Of a stretch of DNA of 64,000 bases, positions 62,401 to 64,000 are shown piece by piece. The translations under genes and the position numbers were made by a program. The stretch covers positions 76,691,501-76,755,500 of the forward strand of contig JAWZYU010000011.1 in the NCBI GenBank assembly GCA_038380435.1. The letters run 5' to 3'. This DNA is from Ryuthela nishihirai. Lineage: Eukaryota; Arthropoda; Arachnida; Araneae; Heptathelidae. The first letter of the stretch is position 1, and each line of letters starts with the position of its first letter. Under the pieces are notes generated by a model that searched no databases, was not told the DNA's origin, and was given only the letters and a program-made list of their open reading frames with translations.

Positions 62401-64000
62401 TTCGTCTGATTAGTTTAATTTCACATTTCGTCTGAATTCGTCTGATTAGTTTAGTTTCACATTTCGTCTCAATTCGTCTGATTGGTTTTGTTTCACATTT
62501 CGTCTGAATTCATCTGATTAGTTTAGTTTCACATTTCGTCTGAATTCGTCTGATTAGTTTAATTTCACATTTCGTCTGAATTCTTCTGATTAGTTGAGTT
62601 TCACATATCGTCTGAATTCGTCTGGTTAGTTTAGTTTCACATTTCGTCTGAATTCGTCTGATTAGTTTAGTTTCACATTTGGTTTCATTTTGTCCGATTG
62701 TTTTAGTTTCTCATTTCGTCTGATTTCGTCTGATTAGTTTAATTTCACATTTCGTCTGAATTCTTCTCATTAGTTTAATTTCACATTTCATCTCATTAGT
62801 TTAGTTTCACATTTCGTCAATTCGTCTGATTAGTTTAATTTCACATTTCGGCTGAATTCGTCTGATTAGTTTAGTTTCACATATCGTCTGAATTCGTCTG
62901 ATTAGTTTATATTTATGTTTCGTCCGAATTCGCCTGATTAGTTTAGTTTCACATTTCGTCTGAATTCGTCTGATTAGTTTAATTTCACATTTAGTCTGAA
63001 TTCTTCTGATTAGTTTAGTTTCACATATCGTCTGAATTCGTCTGATTAGTTTAGTTTCACATTTCGTCTGAATTCCTCTGATTAGTTTAGTTTCACATTT
63101 GGTCTAATTTTGTCTGATTGTTTTAGTTTCACATCTCGTCTGATTTCGTCTGATTGGTTTAATTTCACATTTCGTCTGAATTCGTCTCATTAGTTTAATT
63201 TCACATTTCGTCTGATTAGTTTAGTTTCACAATTCGTCTGAATTCGTCGGATTAGTTTAATTTCACATTTCGTCTGAATTCGTCTGATTAGTTTAGTTTC
63301 ACATTTCGTCTGAATTCGTCTCATTAGTTAAGTTTCACATTTCGTCTGAATTCGTCTGATTAGTTTAATTTCACATTTCGTCTGAATTCTACTGATTAGT
63401 TTAGTTTCACATATCGTCTGAATTCGTCTGATTAGTTTAGTTTCACAATTCGTCTGAATTCGTCTGATTAGTTTAGTTTCGCATTTGGTCTGATTTTGTC
63501 TCATTGTTTTAGTTTCACATTTCGTCTGATTTCGTCTGATTAGTTTAATTTCACATTTCGTCTGAATTCGTCTCATTAGTTTAATTTCACATTTCATCTG
63601 ATTAGTTTAGTTTCACATTTCGTCAATTCGTCTGATTAGTTTAATTTCACATTTCGTCTGAATTCGTCTGATTAGTTTAGTTTCACATTTCGTCTGATTT
63701 TGTCTCATTAGTTTAGTTTCACATTTCGTCTGATTTTGTCTGATTAGTTTAGTTTCACATTTCGTCTGAATTCATCTGGTTAGTTCAATTTCACATTTCG
63801 TCTGATTTCGTCTGATTAGTTTGATTTCACATTTCGTCTGAATTAGTCTGATTAGTTTAATTTCACATTTCTTCTGAATTCGTCTGATTAGTTTAGTTTC
63901 ACATTTCGTCTAATTTTGTCTGATTACTTTAGTTTTATGTTTCGTCTGAATTCGCATGATTGTTTTAATTTCACATTTCGTCTAAATTCGTCTGAATAGT
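59401..64000 (+). repeat. Irregular satellite with short-range copies, to window end
   Basis: Monomers here are more diverse than further left. The ggtctaattttgtctgattg marker recurs at 59489, 61768 and 63101. A ttttgtccgattg form occurs near 62090 and 62690, about 600 bp apart, and a contracted cgtcaattcg or cggcaattcg monomer occurs near 59978, 62216, 62816 and 63622. These suggest overlapping units of about 0.6 to 2.3 kb with no dominant period. No gene is visible, and the array runs off the right edge. Confidence 0.75.

Larger units (their letters stand above)
1231..64000 (+). repeat. 36-bp satellite array, ~62.8 kb, open at right edge
   Basis: From about 1231 onwards the sequence is a head-to-tail array of a 36-bp monomer, always in the same orientation, to the last base. 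Read on + the monomer consists of tcgtctgaat, tcgtctgatt, agtttagttt and cacatt. A monomer matching consensus exactly lies at 5954-5989, with its EcoRI site at 5975-5980. The consensus has 7 A, 6 C, 6 G and 17 T. Frequent variants are taatttcac for tagtttcac, gattttg or gatttcg for gaattcg, ttaag for tttag, and tttatgttt for ttcacattt. Length variants of 26 and 35 bp occur throughout. No gene, transposon or spacer interrupts the array. Satellites of this kind typically form heterochromatin, but location and function here are inference. Confidence 0.98.

Noticed and set aside
1231..64000. CRISPR array
   Set aside because: A 36-bp repeat is a common CRISPR repeat length, but here the repeats are directly adjacent with no spacers, they vary a lot, and there are no cas genes.
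1231..64000. Large palindromes or hairpins within the monomer
   Set aside because: Apart from the 6-bp EcoRI palindrome, the two tcgtctga copies are direct, not inverted, and no inverted monomers were found.
1231..64000. Nucleosome-phasing code (5 x 36 = 180 bp, 1,800 bp = ten such steps)
   Set aside because: Numerically attractive, but no variant marks every fifth monomer, and the other higher-order units are not multiples of 180 bp.
1231..64000. tRNA, rRNA or other structured RNA genes inside the array
   Set aside because: Every stretch examined can be explained as 36-bp monomers with small changes. No sequence foreign to the satellite of more than a few bases was found.

Overview
The window is almost entirely satellite DNA. 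Bases 1 to about 1230 are ordinary, AT-rich, non-repetitive sequence with no gene I can support. From about 1231 to the right edge (64000) it is one head-to-tail array of a 36-bp monomer, about 62.8 kb or roughly 1,740 monomers, all in one orientation and with no interruption by a gene, transposon or RNA gene that I could find. The array continues beyond the window. This points to a eukaryotic chromosome, in a pericentromeric, subtelomeric or other heterochromatic block. Nothing in the flank identifies the species.

The monomer reads on the + strand as four blocks: tcgtctgaat, tcgtctgatt, agtttagttt and cacatt. The first two are near-identical 10-bp halves. An EcoRI site (gaattc) lies across their junction, and occasional 26-bp monomers have lost one half. 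The monomer is about one third G+C, has T far in excess of A on the + strand, and carries two CpG.

Layout by region: 1-1230 unique flank; 1231-2895 irregular monomers with a small 287-bp duplication; 2896-8345 and 8621-14033 two copies of a ~5.4-kb block, with a nested 828-bp duplication; 11881-16510 and 16511-21140 a nearly perfect 4,630-bp tandem duplication; 20221-27384 four copies of a 1,800-bp higher-order unit (50 monomers); 27241-30705 a 1.3-kb segment repeated 2,148 bp apart; 30191-32330 about 3.9 copies of a 529/565-bp unit; 32100-34690 a 1.2-kb block repeated 1.36-1.43 kb apart; 33536-45770 three rearranged copies of a 3.6-4.8-kb unit; 45950-52330 an 818-bp repeat, then three copies of a ~2-kb unit; 52840-59400 a 2.6-kb segment repeated 3.92-3.96 kb apart; 59400-64000 more irregular monomers with short-range copies.

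No genes work together here. The long minus-strand open frames (up to 445 codons) arise because 36 is a multiple of 3 and one frame of the monomer has no stop. They encode a degenerate 12-residue repeat and show no sign of coding selection. What is worth attention is how the array is built: nested higher-order repeats of very different lengths and ages, a sharp edge against unique DNA, and linked variant haplotypes that trace the duplications. I found no convincing new biological system. All alignments were made by eye using diagnostic variants, so block edges are accurate to about one monomer.
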